Shown here piece by piece: positions 5,188-5,466 of a stretch of DNA of 5,466 bases. The position numbers and the translations under genes are program-made. Location: assembly GCA_030429785.1 (NCBI GenBank), contig JAUIEQ010000059.1, positions 1 through 5,466 on the forward strand, given 5' to 3'. The DNA comes from a bacterium. Lineage in GTDB: Bacteria; Patescibacteriota; Patescibacteriia; S139-126; S139-133. A model generated the notes under the pieces. That model did no database searches. It was not told the origin of the DNA and worked only from the letters and a program-made list of their open reading frames with translations. Numbering within the stretch: position 1 is the stretch's first letter; each line of letters opens with the position of its first letter.

Positions 5188-5466
5188 ATGCCATCAATTG
5201 CAATTATCGGTGCATCAAGAGATGTGAACAAAATCAGTCATCAAGCTGTGATTCAGACCAAGGTTGCGTGTTGGGATGTGTATCCAGTCAATCCACATGC
5301 AACTATGATTGCTGATTGTGATACAGTTGCAACGATCGCTGATGTACCTGCGCAGGTAGATGTTGTTTCGTTTTATGTACCGCCAGCCAGTACAACAGCA
5401 CAGTTAGAGTCTGTCAAAAATCACGCCCCGCAAGCAGTCGTTATATTCAATCCAGGTTCTGCTGAT
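5188..5466 (+). CDS. CoA-binding domain protein (CoA_binding_2 / YccU-like), 5' part
   Basis: The first 93 residues are visible; the gene runs off the right edge, and family members are usually about 120-145 residues. It is a Rossmann-like fold of the type seen in YccU and in the N-terminal part of succinyl-CoA synthetase alpha. Visible motifs are IAIIGAS (4-10), the VYPVNPH turn after the second strand (31-37), DVPAQVDVVSFYVPP (52-66) and VVIFNPGSAD (84-93), which occupies the place of the family's common qpGa loop. The cellular role of these stand-alone proteins is poorly defined. The usual glycine/tyrosine-rich segment after GAS (KYGN-like) reads NKISHQAV here. It starts three bases after the preceding stop, with TAT before the ATG and no Shine-Dalgarno sequence, and so continues the same operon. 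It could instead be the start of a longer acyl-CoA synthetase-type protein. Confidence 0.85.
   Translation, partial: MPSIAIIGASRDVNKISHQAVIQTKVACWDVYPVNPHATMIADCDTVATIADVPAQVDVVSFYVPPASTTAQLESVKNHAPQAVVIFNPGSAD

Noticed and set aside
1..5466. Alternative genetic code with TGA read as an amino acid
   Set aside because: Although no gene here stops at TGA, there is also no in-frame TGA in about 1,800 codons, so the standard bacterial code is sufficient.
1..5466. Apparent excess of GATC sites (34 by hand count, about 20 expected)
   Set aside because: The genes favour GAT for Asp and use many CGA, ATC and GAT-C junctions, so codon choice is enough to explain it; no clustering was found beyond the ligA triplet.

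Overview
The window is a compact stretch of bacterial chromosome with every gene on the + strand. It holds five complete genes plus one truncated gene at each edge. Gene order is: unidentified 3' fragment (1-161), ligA (164-2155), gatC (2201-2488), gatA (2493-3956), a small membrane-anchored protein (3960-4397), a membrane-anchored DsbA-like thioredoxin-fold oxidoreductase (4408-5184), and the 5' part of a CoA-binding-domain protein (5188 to the window end). There are no RNA genes, mobile elements, CRISPR arrays or hairpin terminators that I can see, and no gene-free stretch longer than 45 bases.

The organism looks like a small-genome, moderately AT-rich bacterium. My best guess is a member of the Candidate Phyla Radiation (Patescibacteria). 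This is inference from tight packing, a near absence of Shine-Dalgarno sequences, starts clustered as xATATG, and LigA substitutions in an otherwise standard enzyme. All six visible stop codons are TAA or TAG, and no in-frame TGA occurs in the genes, so the standard bacterial code fits.

Layout and regulation: the ligA ATG lies two bases after the stop of the upstream gene, so those two are probably co-transcribed. The only real gap is the 45 bases between ligA and gatC. It contains the best promoter candidate in the window, TTGGCA-17 bp-TATAGT, whose -35 box lies in the last ligA codons. From gatC onward the genes are 3-10 bases apart and probably form one transcript.

Functionally, LigA seals nicks in DNA using NAD+. 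GatC and GatA are two of the three subunits of the tRNA-dependent amidotransferase that makes Gln-tRNA(Gln) and/or Asn-tRNA(Asn); GatB is not in the window. The next genes add a membrane protein with a HEPN-like RNxxxH motif and an extracytoplasmic thiol oxidoreductase. They have no obvious biochemical link to GatCA and may simply be co-expressed.

I do not see a clearly new biological system here. The points most worth a second look are the altered NAD+-site residues of LigA, the membrane-tethered HEPN-like protein inside the gatCA operon, the promoter with a six-codon mini-ORF overlapping the gatC start, and the missing gatB.
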